A DNA stretch of 64,000 bases from Dyadobacter pollutisoli. GTDB lineage: Bacteria > Bacteroidota > Bacteroidia > Cytophagales > Spirosomataceae. The notes under the pieces are model-generated. The model saw only the letters and a list, made by a program, of their open reading frames with translations, had not been told where the DNA came from and did not search any database. The stretch covers positions 126,501 to 190,500 of the forward strand of contig NZ_CP112998.1 of NCBI RefSeq assembly GCF_026625565.1, in the 5' to 3' direction. Positions within the stretch are counted from its first letter, which is position 1, and each line of letters begins with the position of its first letter. The position numbers and the translations under genes were made by a program. This document shows, piece after piece, positions 8,292 to 16,736 of this stretch.

Positions 8292-9401
8292 TCAGACCAA
8301 TACAGCTTGCTGATATGTTTCCCAATCCGTGTAGCCGTGGCTACCTAAGCCATAGTGCAGGTTACGGTCCGGAGGGGTCAGTTCCCAATTATTTTGTAAA
8401 CGTTCCACCAAATCCGGATTGGATATAAATGGCTCTCCAAACCCGGCAATATCAATCGTTCCGGCATTGATCAGCCGTTCCGACTTGTTCCTGTCCATAC
8501 TGCCTGCAAGAATGATCACGCCATCATACCAGGAACGGAAACGTTCTATAAAGCCTTCTGGCAATGCATGGCTGCCTTTGGATTGCTGATCCATGATATG
8601 AATGTAGACGATATCTCTTTTAGCCAATTCTTTTGCAAGATATTGGTAGGTAGCTTCAATCTCATCATAATGTGGCAGATCACCCAAGCCGCCATACGGT
8701 GTTAGCCTGATGCCCACTTTGTCTTTACCGATAGCCTCTATACTTGCATCAACAGCTTCCAATAAAAACCTGGACCGGTTTTCGATACTTCCGCCGTATT
8801 CATCGGTGCGGTTGTTTACAAAAGGATTCAGGAACTGCTCAATCAGATAACCATTGGCACCATGCAGCTCCACACCGTCAAAACCGGCTTCGATGGCATT
8901 TTTGGCGGCATTGGCAAAATCATCCACAACCTGCCTCACTTCATCGTTTAAAAGAGCACGTGGTTTTGAAGAAATCACAAAACCTTCGTTCCCGTTTTCA
9001 TCATATCCCCAGGAGAAAGAGCTGGATGCCTGAATATCCGAAGGACCGACCGGGGCTATTCCACCAGGCTGGTTGGATGTATGGGACACCCTACCTACAT
9101 GCCACAATTGGCTAAATATCGTACTGCCATTTTCATGTACAGCCCTGGTCACTTTTTTCCATCCTTCTACTTGCTCTGCTGTATATAATCCTGGAATGTA
9201 CAACACTCCTTTTGCAGTGCCCGAAATCGCTGTTCCTTCTGTTATGATCAGTCCCGCACCTGAACGTTGTGCATAGTACAATGCATTGTTACCATTGGGG
9301 ATACCATCCGCATTTCTGGCCCTTGTCATTGGGGCCATAGCAATGCGGTTTTTCAATTGTAAAGAACCGATCGTGGCCGGTTCGAAAATAGGGGTTGTCA
9401 T
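8292..9401 (-). CDS. Old Yellow Enzyme family alkene reductase
   Basis: 369 residues, cytosolic FMN-dependent TIM barrel. 'LKNRIAMAPMTRAR' is the N-terminal FMN-binding strand, and His180/Asn183 in 'GVELHGANGYLIEQFLNPFVNNRTD' is the substrate-binding H-x-x-N pair followed by Tyr185. 'IILAGSMDRNKSERLI' and 'GFGEPFISNPDL' bind the FMN phosphate. Close in layout to N-ethylmaleimide reductases, which reduce activated C=C bonds or nitro groups with NADPH. A consensus-like CRP palindrome lies upstream at 9529. Confidence 0.94.
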   Translation of the reverse strand: MTTPIFEPATIGSLQLKNRIAMAPMTRARNADGIPNGNNALYYAQRSGAGLIITEGTAISGTAKGVLYIPGLYTAEQVEGWKKVTRAVHENGSTIFSQLWHVGRVSHTSNQPGGIAPVGPSDIQASSSFSWGYDENGNEGFVISSKPRALLNDEVRQVVDDFANAAKNAIEAGFDGVELHGANGYLIEQFLNPFVNNRTDEYGGSIENRSRFLLEAVDASIEAIGKDKVGIRLTPYGGLGDLPHYDEIEATYQYLAKELAKRDIVYIHIMDQQSKGSHALPEGFIERFRSWYDGVIILAGSMDRNKSERLINAGTIDIAGFGEPFISNPDLVERLQNNWELTPPDRNLHYGLGSHGYTDWETYQQAVLV

Positions 9402-9528
9402 CGCTAATATGATTTGATTGTTTTTAAGGCCAAATACTTTGTAATACAGAAGAAAAATGAACTGGCTTTCCGAGGTAAATTTACCGTCATCAGCAACCCG
9501 GAGGGAAGGAAGGAAATCACTAATAAAA

Positions 9529-9544
9529 TGTGAGCGAAATCACA
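9529..9544 (-). promoter_or_regulatory. CRP-like palindrome upstream of the alkene reductase
   Basis: TGTGAGCGAAATCACA fits TGTGA-N6-TCACA exactly, the consensus known for enterobacterial CRP. It lies in the 145-bp gap between the 2TM gene stop and the reductase start. It differs from the TGACAC-N4-GTGTCA operators nearby, so it may be read by the other Crp/Fnr protein, or be fortuitous. Confidence 0.4.
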
Positions 9545-9546
9545 AG

Positions 9547-9813
9547 TCATAATGCGGCTGAATGCATTTTGCTGCTGATCCATAATTTCAGCTTTTGATA
9601 CCTTTCTAATTTGGATACAATTGCTCGGAGGAAGTGGACCTGTAAAACCTTTGTCCAAGCTGCGATTGCCCATAAATGCCATGGGGAAGTGCTGCCGGTA
9701 AGTTGCCACCCAAGCAAGATAGCCGGAGTTGCGAGAAGGAAAACAAGTAAGTGGATTCTGAAACTTTTTTTTGAGTTGATGGGTGCATGGACCCAATTGG
9801 TCTGATGTATCAT
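9547..9813 (-). CDS. Small 2TM-domain membrane protein
   Basis: 88 residues. 'FRIHLLVFLLATPAILLGWQLTG' and 'PWHLWAIAAWTKVLQVHFLRAIV' form two hydrophobic helices with the F-x-H-L-x-V-F start and PW-x-LW-x2-A-x-W turn of the Bacteroidota 2TM domain. The role is unknown; such proteins are often found next to redox enzymes or LytTR genes. Located between the quinone reductase and the alkene reductase on the same strand. Two overlapping longer frames lack this pattern. Confidence 0.6.
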   Translation of the reverse strand: MIHQTNWVHAPINSKKSFRIHLLVFLLATPAILLGWQLTGSTSPWHLWAIAAWTKVLQVHFLRAIVSKLERYQKLKLWISSKMHSAAL

Positions 9814-9874
9814 GATTTCTAAGATTATTGAGAATATTTTTTGAGATAATTAAAATTGTAAAGCTTGATCAGGG

Positions 9875-10462
9875 CTACCTGAATTGTTTACCTAGTTCCT
9901 GGACTTTCCGCAGCCAATTTTTCCGGTGCTTATCAGTTGATTTTCTGATAAACCCAAATGTGGAGAACCTGACGGGATCGAAACCTACGTAGCCGAATAT
10001 GATGTCTTTAAGTATCTGGTATTGGGACGCACGATAAATAATGTAGAACCACCAAGTCGGTGTGTCCATCGTTACGAGGATTCGCATGCTTTTTCCCCTC
10101 AGAAGTTTTTCAGGGAAATTTTTTCCGGAATGGTTTTTAAAGGCAAAGCCAGGCAGAAATATCCGGTCAATAAAACCTTTGGTGATGGCTGGCATAAATC
10201 CCCACCAGTTTGGGTAGGCGAGTACTACGTGGTCGGCCCACTGGATAAGCATTTGTGAATTAATCAGGTCTTCTTCCAGCTGCATCACTTCCCCGTTTTT
10301 ATACCCGCCCGAAAGATTTACGTCAAAATTCAGTCTTGATATATACATGGTTTTACAATTGGCACCAGCACTTTCTGCACCGCTTTGATAGGCATCCAGC
10401 AAGGCTTTGCAATAAGAATTTTCTGAGGGGTGTCCGAGGATGAGTAATATGTTCTTTTCCAT
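9875..10462 (-). CDS. NAD(P)H-dependent flavodoxin-fold oxidoreductase (quinone reductase type)
   Basis: 195 residues, cytosolic. 'NILLILGHPSENSYCKALLDAY' is the phosphate-binding start of the Flavodoxin_2/NQO1 family, and 'VVLAYPNWWGFMPAITKGFIDRIFLPGFAF' is the isoalloxazine-contact segment of that family. Likely a two-electron quinone reductase. Its promoter carries the TGACAC-N4-GTGTCA operator at 10520, and the gene directly upstream encodes a Crp/Fnr protein. This ties it to the operon at 3846. Confidence 0.9.
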   Translation of the reverse strand: MEKNILLILGHPSENSYCKALLDAYQSGAESAGANCKTMYISRLNFDVNLSGGYKNGEVMQLEEDLINSQMLIQWADHVVLAYPNWWGFMPAITKGFIDRIFLPGFAFKNHSGKNFPEKLLRGKSMRILVTMDTPTWWFYIIYRASQYQILKDIIFGYVGFDPVRFSTFGFIRKSTDKHRKNWLRKVQELGKQFR

Positions 10463-10519
10463 TGCAGATCAACTTTTAATTTGATACTACAAAGGTGGAC
10501 GGGAACAGGAAGGTGTACC

Positions 10520-10535
10520 TGACACAAATGTGTCA
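10520..10535 (-). promoter_or_regulatory. Crp/Fnr-type operator and promoter of the quinone reductase
   Basis: Read on the minus strand it is TGACACATTTGTGTCA, identical to the site at 3722. The similarity continues downstream: both are followed by CAGG, then ACCTTCCT, and then CTTTG at the same distance, with ATCAA after it. The site lies between the regulator stop (10540) and the reductase start (10462). This is a shared promoter design, not merely a shared palindrome. Confidence 0.7.
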
Positions 10536-10539
10536 AAAA

Positions 10540-11157
10540 TTATTTTTGCGCGACTTTCTGGCGAATCCTGGTGAGTGATTGTCTTTCTATGCCAAGATAA
10601 CTACAAAGGTGAGATAGTGAAATCCTGTTAAAAAGGGCGGAACGATGCTGAATGAAATCGAGATAACGCTCTTCTGCTATTTGAAATACAAAACTTTCAA
10701 TGCGTGCCTGCTGCTGCCTGAGGACTTCTTCGGCTATTAACCGCCCATATTTCTCAAAATTTTGAGATTGTTTATATAACCATTGAAGGTCATCAAACGA
10801 CAGACAGGCGAATGTCGTGGGTTCCAGGCACTGAATAGAATATTTACTAGGTTTTTGAATGATAAACGAAGGATAGTGGGTGGCATAGTCACCCTCGGGA
10901 TAAAAACCAACAGTTCTTTCATTTCCATCCTTATCAATGTAGAAAGAACGAACCAACCCTTTTGTTACGAATCCCAATAGCTTTTGAGTTTCGCCGGACT
11001 TTAGAAATAGTTCTTTCTTTTTTAACTCTATGAATTTGAGCCTAAGGGCATATTGAGAAAGCTCAGACTCGGTGATAGAAGGACAGACTTCTTTGACCGA
11101 TTCTAGAAAAAATTTGGTCTCTGAATATATTATTTTTTCATCTGTTGAGAATGCCAT
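10540..11157 (-). CDS. Crp/Fnr family transcriptional regulator
   Basis: 205 residues. The N-terminal half is a cNMP-binding-like beta roll ('LKKKELFLKSGETQKLLGFVTKGLVRSFYIDKDGNERTVGFYPEGDY'). The C-terminal 'ISLSHLCSYLGIERQSLTRIRQK' is the HTH. It lacks Cys residues spaced for an FNR Fe-S cluster. It is immediately upstream of the quinone reductase whose promoter has the operator, so it is the best candidate to control both that gene and the 3846-7416 operon. Confidence 0.9.
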   Translation of the reverse strand: MAFSTDEKIIYSETKFFLESVKEVCPSITESELSQYALRLKFIELKKKELFLKSGETQKLLGFVTKGLVRSFYIDKDGNERTVGFYPEGDYATHYPSFIIQKPSKYSIQCLEPTTFACLSFDDLQWLYKQSQNFEKYGRLIAEEVLRQQQARIESFVFQIAEERYLDFIQHRSALFNRISLSHLCSYLGIERQSLTRIRQKVAQK

Positions 11158-11316
11158 ATCCTAAAAATAAAAAATTTGGGTCAAATTGTACGTACCCCAA
11201 TACGGCGGACAATATACGGCTGAGAAATACAGTAATTCAGTAAGCTCAAATCATCAACCGTAGGTTTACACTATTAATTTTCAGGATTAGGAGAGTGGTC
11301 ACTAAAATTCTTGCTA

Positions 11317-11469
11317 TCAGCGCTTTTTCATGCTAAATTTGTACATGATTGCAGCCCACAAAATCTTGGTGAGCAATTCGGTGAGCAGACTTTTTAATGT
11401 TTTCGTAAGATATTGATTTTCAGTGAAATGTAGGATTGTTTCATGTCCCTCTCTCTCTGCAGGAGCCAT
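11317..11469 (-). CDS. Small ORF B, 50 residues, paralogous core with small ORF A
   Basis: The frame starts at the ATG at 11469, 21 nt after the stop of small ORF A. It contains 'SLLTELLTKILWAA', which matches 'TLTELLTNISNFF' of ORF A in the same reading frame, including a near-identical 20-bp stretch of DNA. The C-terminus is basic (KFSMKKR). No known family was recognised. The in-frame similarity of two adjacent mini-ORFs is the main reason to believe translation. Confidence 0.4.
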   Translation of the reverse strand: MAPAEREGHETILHFTENQYLTKTLKSLLTELLTKILWAAIMYKFSMKKR

Positions 11470-11490
11470 AAGTAATTAATATTTAATGAG

Positions 11491-11664
11491 TTATAGCGGA
11501 GCGAAATCTCCGCTATCTGTGTTTTTGCCGAATTTAACTAGCTGATTTTCAGGATCGTTTGCGAGCGACAATGCGAAAAAGTTGCTGATGTTGGTGAGCA
11601 ATTCGGTGAGCGTTTTTCCTCGCAATTTGGTTGCTCCCCGGGAGAAAAAGCTAAGTGCCTTCAT
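11491..11664 (-). CDS. Small ORF A, 57 residues, unknown peptide
   Basis: Starts at the ATG at 11664 behind an AT-rich leader. N-terminus 'MKALSFFSRGATKLRGKTL' is basic, a helical core 'LTELLTNISNFFALSL' follows, and the tail 'NTDSGDFAPL' is polar. An 8-bp hairpin (TAGCGGAG/CTCCGCTA, 11493-11514) spans the end of the frame and the stop. A second hairpin at 11677-11700 lies in the leader. Codirectional with small ORF B and the Crp/Fnr gene, divergent from the LytS/LytTR pair. Could be a secreted peptide or leader; not recognised. Confidence 0.45.
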   Translation of the reverse strand: MKALSFFSRGATKLRGKTLTELLTNISNFFALSLANDPENQLVKFGKNTDSGDFAPL

Positions 11665-11830
11665 TGTTTTTAATTAGTAAGTTTCGTCTGCAAAACTTAC
11701 ATGAATGGTTTGGTGCGGAACCCCAATTCTTCGACTTTTATTATCTTTTGTCTGGCGTTTAGGGACACTTACAGCAGGTGTGCCGCCACTAGCCTCCTGA
11801 GAGATCAGTCGGCCTGTTAGGGACCATCAT

Positions 11831-11860
11831 GGCCGTTTGATATTCACATTTGTCCCTTTC
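11831..11860 (+). promoter_or_regulatory. Candidate LytTR operator, autoregulatory
   Basis: GGCCGTTTG at 11831 and GTCCCTTTC at 11852 are direct repeats spaced 21 bp (two helical turns), the geometry known for LytTR-family DNA binding. The site lies 55-85 bp before the histidine kinase start. Matching tandem sites occur at 13711 and 18408. Confidence 0.5.
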
Positions 11861-11915
11861 GTTTCCGCGGCTATCCATTGATTGCATTATTTTCAACTTC
11901 TTTAATTTATTTTAG

Positions 11916-12923
11916 ATGATGAAAAAATTTAATCTTTGGCCGGGGCTTGTAATTTCGATGTTCATAGCTTTGATCGTTTTCATACCAAGCGCCATACGGT
12001 TAGACCAGGAGGAAAAGAGCGAACTTGTATTAAGGAATGCTGCACTTACATTTCTCATATCTATTTTCTGCTGGATCGCAAACCAATACACACTCAGTGC
12101 GGCTTGGATCAAGGGTAAGGCACTGAAAACCGGCTTTGCACTTACCGCTTGTGTGCTGGTCGCCATTGTAATTCTTTACCCTTTGCGGGAAATGCGCACC
12201 GAGAACTTCCCGATGATGAACCTTAACGGTCTTTCGGAAGATCGAAGACTATTGATGATGGCGTTTCGGGGGCTGCTGATAGGCGGACTTCAATATTTTG
12301 TTTCCTTCTATCTCAAACTTGTCACAGACAGCCAGAATTCCAGAATTGAGAATCAGCTGCTCAAACAGGAAAATCTGGAAGCCCGGCTCAACCTGCTGAA
12401 GCAACAGGTAAATCCCCATTTTCTGTTTAACTCGCTGAGCACACTCAGGACGATTGCCCCAGATGCTCCTACAAAAAAATACGTGATGCAGCTTGCCAAT
12501 GTATATCGTTATCTGCTTGGCAGTGAGCAGGAACATCTGACGGTACTGGAAAAGGAGCTGGAATTTACGCGGTCTTATCTTTACATTTTGCAGGAGCGCT
12601 TTGAACACGGTCTCCATGTGGAGATTGAACTTCGGGAGGCCAGCCTCAGCCGCAGCATTCCGCCGTATTCATTGCAGATTCTGATAGAAAATGCAGTAAA
12701 GCACAATATCGTTTCCGAGGATGCACCGCTTACGATCCGTATCTATGTAGAATCGGAAATGCTTTGCGTGGAAAACAACGTTCTGCCCAGAATGTCCGTG
12801 GAAGAAAGTACGGGAAAGGGTTTAAAAAATATTAAGGAACGCTACCGGCTGCTTTCGAGCCGTGAGATTGAGATCATTGAAAATAGTTCCTATTTTATCG
12901 TCAAATTGCCCCTATTAAAATGA
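11916..12923 (+). CDS. LytS/YehU-type sensor histidine kinase
   Basis: 335 residues. Four hydrophobic helices (about 11-28, 42-59, 73-90, 114-135) form a membrane anchor without a large periplasmic domain. The His_kinase (PF06580) segment has 'KQQVNPHFLFNSLSTLRTI' with phosphoacceptor His168. The ATP-binding part shows 'PPYSLQILIENAVKHNI' (N box) and 'GKGLKNIKERY' (G box). The stop overlaps the response regulator start (ATGA), so the pair is co-translated. Confidence 0.93.
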   Translation: MMKKFNLWPGLVISMFIALIVFIPSAIRLDQEEKSELVLRNAALTFLISIFCWIANQYTLSAAWIKGKALKTGFALTACVLVAIVILYPLREMRTENFPMMNLNGLSEDRRLLMMAFRGLLIGGLQYFVSFYLKLVTDSQNSRIENQLLKQENLEARLNLLKQQVNPHFLFNSLSTLRTIAPDAPTKKYVMQLANVYRYLLGSEQEHLTVLEKELEFTRSYLYILQERFEHGLHVEIELREASLSRSIPPYSLQILIENAVKHNIVSEDAPLTIRIYVESEMLCVENNVLPRMSVEESTGKGLKNIKERYRLLSSREIEIIENSSYFIVKLPLLK

Positions 12924-13705
12924 GAGTACTGATCATAGAAGATGAAATAAAATCCGGAAAGGAGCTGAAAGTGCAGCTGGAAATTCTGGATGACCGCATT
13001 GAAATAGCCGCTATACTGCCTTCCATCATAAGTGCCGTGAAATGGTTTTCTGAAAACGACGCGCCCGACCTGATATTTTCGGACATCCAGCTCGCGGACG
13101 GCCTTAGTTTCGAGATTTTCAAACAGGTCAAACCCAGCGCGCCGGTGATTTTTTGCACGGCTTACGATGCGTATGCAATTCGTGCCTTTGAAACCAATAG
13201 CATTGATTATTTGCTAAAACCCATTGATGAAAAAAAACTAGAAGCCAGTCTCCAAAAATATGACCGTATGAAGGCTGCATTCGGCCCGGCCGACGGAAGC
13301 AGATATGAGGAGATACTGACAAAGAAAATGGAGCAGATGCTGCAAAAGTTAGGTTCAGGTTCCCACAAATCGACCCTATTGATACACCATCAGGACAAGA
13401 TCATCCCACTGAAAATAACGGACATTGCCTATATCCACTACGAAAACAGCCTGGTGAGCGCCTATTCATTTTTAGGACAGAAATATGTACTGATCCACAC
13501 CCTGGACGAGCTTGAAAGCCTCGTTGACAGTTCCCTGTTTTTCCGGGCCAACCGGCAGTTTATCATTAACCGCAACAGCATCGTCAACGCGGAACATTAT
13601 TTTACCAGACGCCTGGTCCTAAAACTGTCCATTCCGGCTTCTGAGCCAGTGATCGTATCCAAAGTGAAGTCTTCCGAATTTTTGCGTTGGATGGAAGGCC
13701 ATTGA
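12920..13705 (+). CDS. LytTR response regulator
   Basis: 261 residues. The receiver domain (1-120) has 'IIEDE' acidic residues, phosphoacceptor Asp55 in 'LIFSDIQLADG', Thr in 'FCTAYD' and Lys in 'DYLLKPID'. The LytTR DNA-binding domain (about 160-258) includes 'DIAYIHYENSLVSAYS' and 'FFRANRQFIINRNSIV'. Overlaps its cognate kinase by 4 bp. The predicted targets are its own promoter and the units starting at 13847 and 18504. Confidence 0.95.
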   Translation: MRVLIIEDEIKSGKELKVQLEILDDRIEIAAILPSIISAVKWFSENDAPDLIFSDIQLADGLSFEIFKQVKPSAPVIFCTAYDAYAIRAFETNSIDYLLKPIDEKKLEASLQKYDRMKAAFGPADGSRYEEILTKKMEQMLQKLGSGSHKSTLLIHHQDKIIPLKITDIAYIHYENSLVSAYSFLGQKYVLIHTLDELESLVDSSLFFRANRQFIINRNSIVNAEHYFTRRLVLKLSIPASEPVIVSKVKSSEFLRWMEGH

Positions 13706-13710
13706 TCCTG

Positions 13711-13739
13711 GTCCGTTCAGCTTCCTGTTTGTCCCTTTC
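13711..13739 (+). promoter_or_regulatory. Candidate LytTR operator and promoter before the DUF6515 gene
   Basis: GTCCGTTCA at 13711 and GTCCCTTTC at 13731 are direct repeats spaced 20 bp. Downstream, TAATTTTG at 13776-13783 is a perfect TAnnTTTG -7 element, 46 bases after the second repeat region begins (13730). The same 46-base distance separates the repeat and TTATTTTG before the DUF2147 gene. Confidence 0.5.
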
Positions 13740-13846
13740 ATTTCGATTAGTCGGAAGTGCAGCCATGCCCGGTTTTAATTTTGAGAAGAAATCAAAGCTT
13801 CATCAGCCCATTGGTTTAGTCATTTCAAAAATTAAAACAACATTCC

Positions 13847-14347
13847 ATGAAAACGTTAAAAGTGTTTCTGGCCATCACCATGATCGCCTTCTCATTGCAG
13901 ACAAATGCCCAGTCTTCGGTGACGGTAATCCGGAGGCCTCCGCGCGAATCGAAAATCATCGTACATGCCGGGGTTCGATACCATTATCATGGCGGCGTAT
14001 ATTACAAACCGTACGGTCGCCAATACGTGGTTGTTCGTCCGCCCGTCGGCTTGCGCGTGACCATCCTGCCCGCTGGATACACCCGCGTTACACTGGGCGG
14101 CCTTCCTTATTTTTATGTCGGTGGCGTCTATTACGTTCAGCGTGCACCCGGCGCGTACGAGGTGGCGGAGCCTCCAATAGAATTGGTCACAAACAACAAC
14201 CCTTCCCAATTATCCGCCCTGCCCGAAGGCACACAAAGCGTTTACATTGCTGGTAAGAAATATTACAAAATCAACGATACCTACTATGAAAAGTCAGTTT
14301 CCGAAAATGGGAACGAAAGTTATGTGGTGGTCGGCAAGGTTGATTAA
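13847..14347 (+). CDS. DUF6515-type exported protein
   Basis: 166 residues. Signal peptide through 'QTNAQSS'. The body is rich in Gly, Tyr and Val ('YHYHGGVYYKPYGRQYVVVRPPVGLRVTILPAGYTRVTLGGLPYFYVGGVYYV'), the pattern I associate with DUF6515 envelope proteins. The final third has 'KYYKINDTYYEKSV', a repeat of the same theme. Function unknown; probably periplasmic or surface. First gene after the LytTR-type repeats and just upstream of a TonB receptor. Confidence 0.75.
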   Translation: MKTLKVFLAITMIAFSLQTNAQSSVTVIRRPPRESKIIVHAGVRYHYHGGVYYKPYGRQYVVVRPPVGLRVTILPAGYTRVTLGGLPYFYVGGVYYVQRAPGAYEVAEPPIELVTNNNPSQLSALPEGTQSVYIAGKKYYKINDTYYEKSVSENGNESYVVVGKVD

Positions 14348-14403
14348 ACGTTAATTTATCAGCCCTAATTCGGCGTTTTTTACACTGCATATCATTTCAA
14401 TTT

Positions 14404-16728
14404 ATGACCCCATTTATCAAGCTGACGCTCTGCCTGATCCTGCTGGCGGCAGGGAATTCGTTTGCACAACAAAAACAAGCTACCATTGCCGGCACTGTGA
14501 AAGATGCAGCAACCGGCGAAACGCTCATCGGTGCCACGGTAAGGGTAAAACAGCTGCCTGCCACCGGTACGGTAACCAACGAATACGGCTTTTACTCGCT
14601 GAGCCTGCCACCAGGAACATACACGCTGATGTATTCTCTGGTTGGTTTTAGTGAAAAGGCATTTGAAATAGCACTGGTTTCAGACCAAAAACTGGACGTC
14701 ATCCTGTCCGACCATGCTACCACGCTGAACGAGGTGGTAATCACCGCCGACAAAAATGACAAGGTTTCCAGCACACAAATGGGTGCAGAAAAGCTGAATA
14801 TCAAGGAAATCAGTACTGTTCCCGTCCTGTTTGGAGAACGGGACCCGCTCAAAGTCCTGCAATTGTTGCCGGGGATCAAGTCGGCGGGGGACGGCGGGAG
14901 CGGCTTTTACGTACGGGGCGGGGCCACCGATCAAAATATGATCCTGCTCGACGAAGCACCTGTTTACAATGCGTCTCACCTGCTCGGTTTTTTCTCCACT
15001 TTCAACGCCGATGCCATTAAGGATATGACCGTTTACAAAGGGGGAATGCCCGCCCAGTATGGCGGGAGGCTTTCGTCGGTACTTGACATCAAAATGAATG
15101 AGGGCAACAACCAGGATTATGAGGTGAGTGGCGGGATCGGGCTTATTTCGGCCAAGCTGAATGTGGAGGGACCCATTCAGAAAGACAAATCCTCATTCCT
15201 GCTTTCCGCCCGGCGAACCTACGCCGATGTGTTTTTGAAGGCTTCCAGCGAGTACAGGGATTATCGTCTTTATTTCTATGATTTAAATGCCAAATTAAAT
15301 TTCAGTCTTGGCGAAAAAGACCGCTTGTACGTCTCGGGTTACTTCGGAAAAGATGATATGGGTATGGGGGAAGCCTTCGGCCTGCAATGGGGAAATGCGA
15401 CGGCCACCGTGCGCTGGAACCACATCTTCAACAGTAAACTTTTTTCCAATACCTCCCTGATTTTCAGCAATTACGACTACAATGTAGCCATTCAAAATGG
15501 CGGAAACCAGTTTGATATCTTTTCCCAGATCCGCGATTATAACCTCAAACAGGAGTTTCAATGGTTTCCCAATCACAAAAACACGGTGCGGTTCGGCGTG
15601 AATGCAATCCACCATACCATCACACCCGGTGAGGTGACGCCCATCGGTACATCGAGTATCAATGCTTCGGAATTACAAAAAAGATTTTCCTGGGAAAGTG
15701 CCTTGTTTGTTTCCAACAGCTGGCAGCTATCGTCCAAACTGAACCTGACCTACGGCCTGAGGCTCACTGCGTTCAGTGCCATCGGAGAAGGGGATTTTTA
15801 TACCGTGACCCCGGCGGGAATGGTAACCGATACCCTGCATTACCACAAGGGACAGGTCGCCAAAACCTACCTGAACCTGGAACCGAGGTTATCTGCCAGT
15901 TATCAGTTGGGCGAGCATGCTTCCGTGAAGGCGTCTTACGTCCGGAACGTGCAGAACCTGCACCTGATATCCAATTCCACGGCCTCGAACCCGACAGACA
16001 AGTGGATCGCGAGTAACAACAACATCAAGCCCGAAATAGCCGACCAGGTTTCACTGGGATATTACAGAAACCTCGCTGAAAACCGCTACGAACTCAGTAC
16101 GGAGGTTTATTATAAAACCATGCAAAATCAGATCGACTACCGTAGCGGAGCCAATATATTCAGCAATTTCGATGCCATTGAAACCCAGCTGCTGTTCGGT
16201 AAGGGGCGGGCGTACGGATCCGAATGGCAGCTGAAAAAGAAGTCGGGCAAACTTACCGGCTGGATCAGCTATACGTTGTCCAAAACGGAGCGAAAAATTG
16301 ATGGTATCAATGACAACCTTTGGTACAACGCCCGCCAGGACCGTACGCATGATGTTGCCCTGGTGGGTATTTATGAGCTGAACAAAAAATGGACGTTGTC
16401 TGCAAACTGGGTTTACTACACCGGAAATGCGATCACTTTTCCGGCTGGCAAATATCAGGTGGATGGCCAGACCGCCTACTACTATACCGAACGAAACGGC
16501 TACCGGATGCCTGACTATCACCGCCTGGACCTGGGTGCAACGATGAAATTACGCGACCGTAAAAACCTAAAACAGGAGCTGGCGTTCAGCCTATACAATG
16601 CTTATGGCAGGGAAAACACGTATACCATCGAATTCCGGGACAGCGAGTCAGTCCCCGGCAGAACGGAGGCCGTCCAAACCGCACTTTTCAAATTTATTCC
16701 GTCGATCAGTTACAATTTTAAATTTTAA
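14404..16728 (+). CDS. TonB-dependent outer-membrane receptor
   Basis: 774 residues. Signal peptide through 'NSFAQQ', then a carboxypeptidase-regulatory-like beta sandwich (about 25-105, 'IAGTVKDAATGETLIGATV'). A plug domain follows (about 120-230; 'FYVRGGATDQNMILLDEAPVY', 'VYKGGMPAQYGGRLSSVLDI') and then a 22-strand-type barrel ending in aromatic 'YNFKF'. The substrate is unknown. Nine bases downstream begins a DUF4249 lipoprotein, a pairing common in Bacteroidota that suggests a two-part outer-membrane uptake complex. Confidence 0.95.
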   Translation: MTPFIKLTLCLILLAAGNSFAQQKQATIAGTVKDAATGETLIGATVRVKQLPATGTVTNEYGFYSLSLPPGTYTLMYSLVGFSEKAFEIALVSDQKLDVILSDHATTLNEVVITADKNDKVSSTQMGAEKLNIKEISTVPVLFGERDPLKVLQLLPGIKSAGDGGSGFYVRGGATDQNMILLDEAPVYNASHLLGFFSTFNADAIKDMTVYKGGMPAQYGGRLSSVLDIKMNEGNNQDYEVSGGIGLISAKLNVEGPIQKDKSSFLLSARRTYADVFLKASSEYRDYRLYFYDLNAKLNFSLGEKDRLYVSGYFGKDDMGMGEAFGLQWGNATATVRWNHIFNSKLFSNTSLIFSNYDYNVAIQNGGNQFDIFSQIRDYNLKQEFQWFPNHKNTVRFGVNAIHHTITPGEVTPIGTSSINASELQKRFSWESALFVSNSWQLSSKLNLTYGLRLTAFSAIGEGDFYTVTPAGMVTDTLHYHKGQVAKTYLNLEPRLSASYQLGEHASVKASYVRNVQNLHLISNSTASNPTDKWIASNNNIKPEIADQVSLGYYRNLAENRYELSTEVYYKTMQNQIDYRSGANIFSNFDAIETQLLFGKGRAYGSEWQLKKKSGKLTGWISYTLSKTERKIDGINDNLWYNARQDRTHDVALVGIYELNKKWTLSANWVYYTGNAITFPAGKYQVDGQTAYYYTERNGYRMPDYHRLDLGATMKLRDRKNLKQELAFSLYNAYGRENTYTIEFRDSESVPGRTEAVQTALFKFIPSISYNFKF

Positions 16729-16736
16729 CCGAAGAT

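Noticed and set aside
9404..9796. 130-codon minus-strand frame and the nested 60-codon frame
   Set aside because: Overlapping alternatives to the 2TM protein frame at 9547-9813, without hydrophobic pattern or family resemblance.
13687..14256. 189-codon plus-strand frame
   Set aside because: Out-of-frame shadow of the DUF6515 gene and its leader; composition is Arg/Ser-rich and not protein-like.
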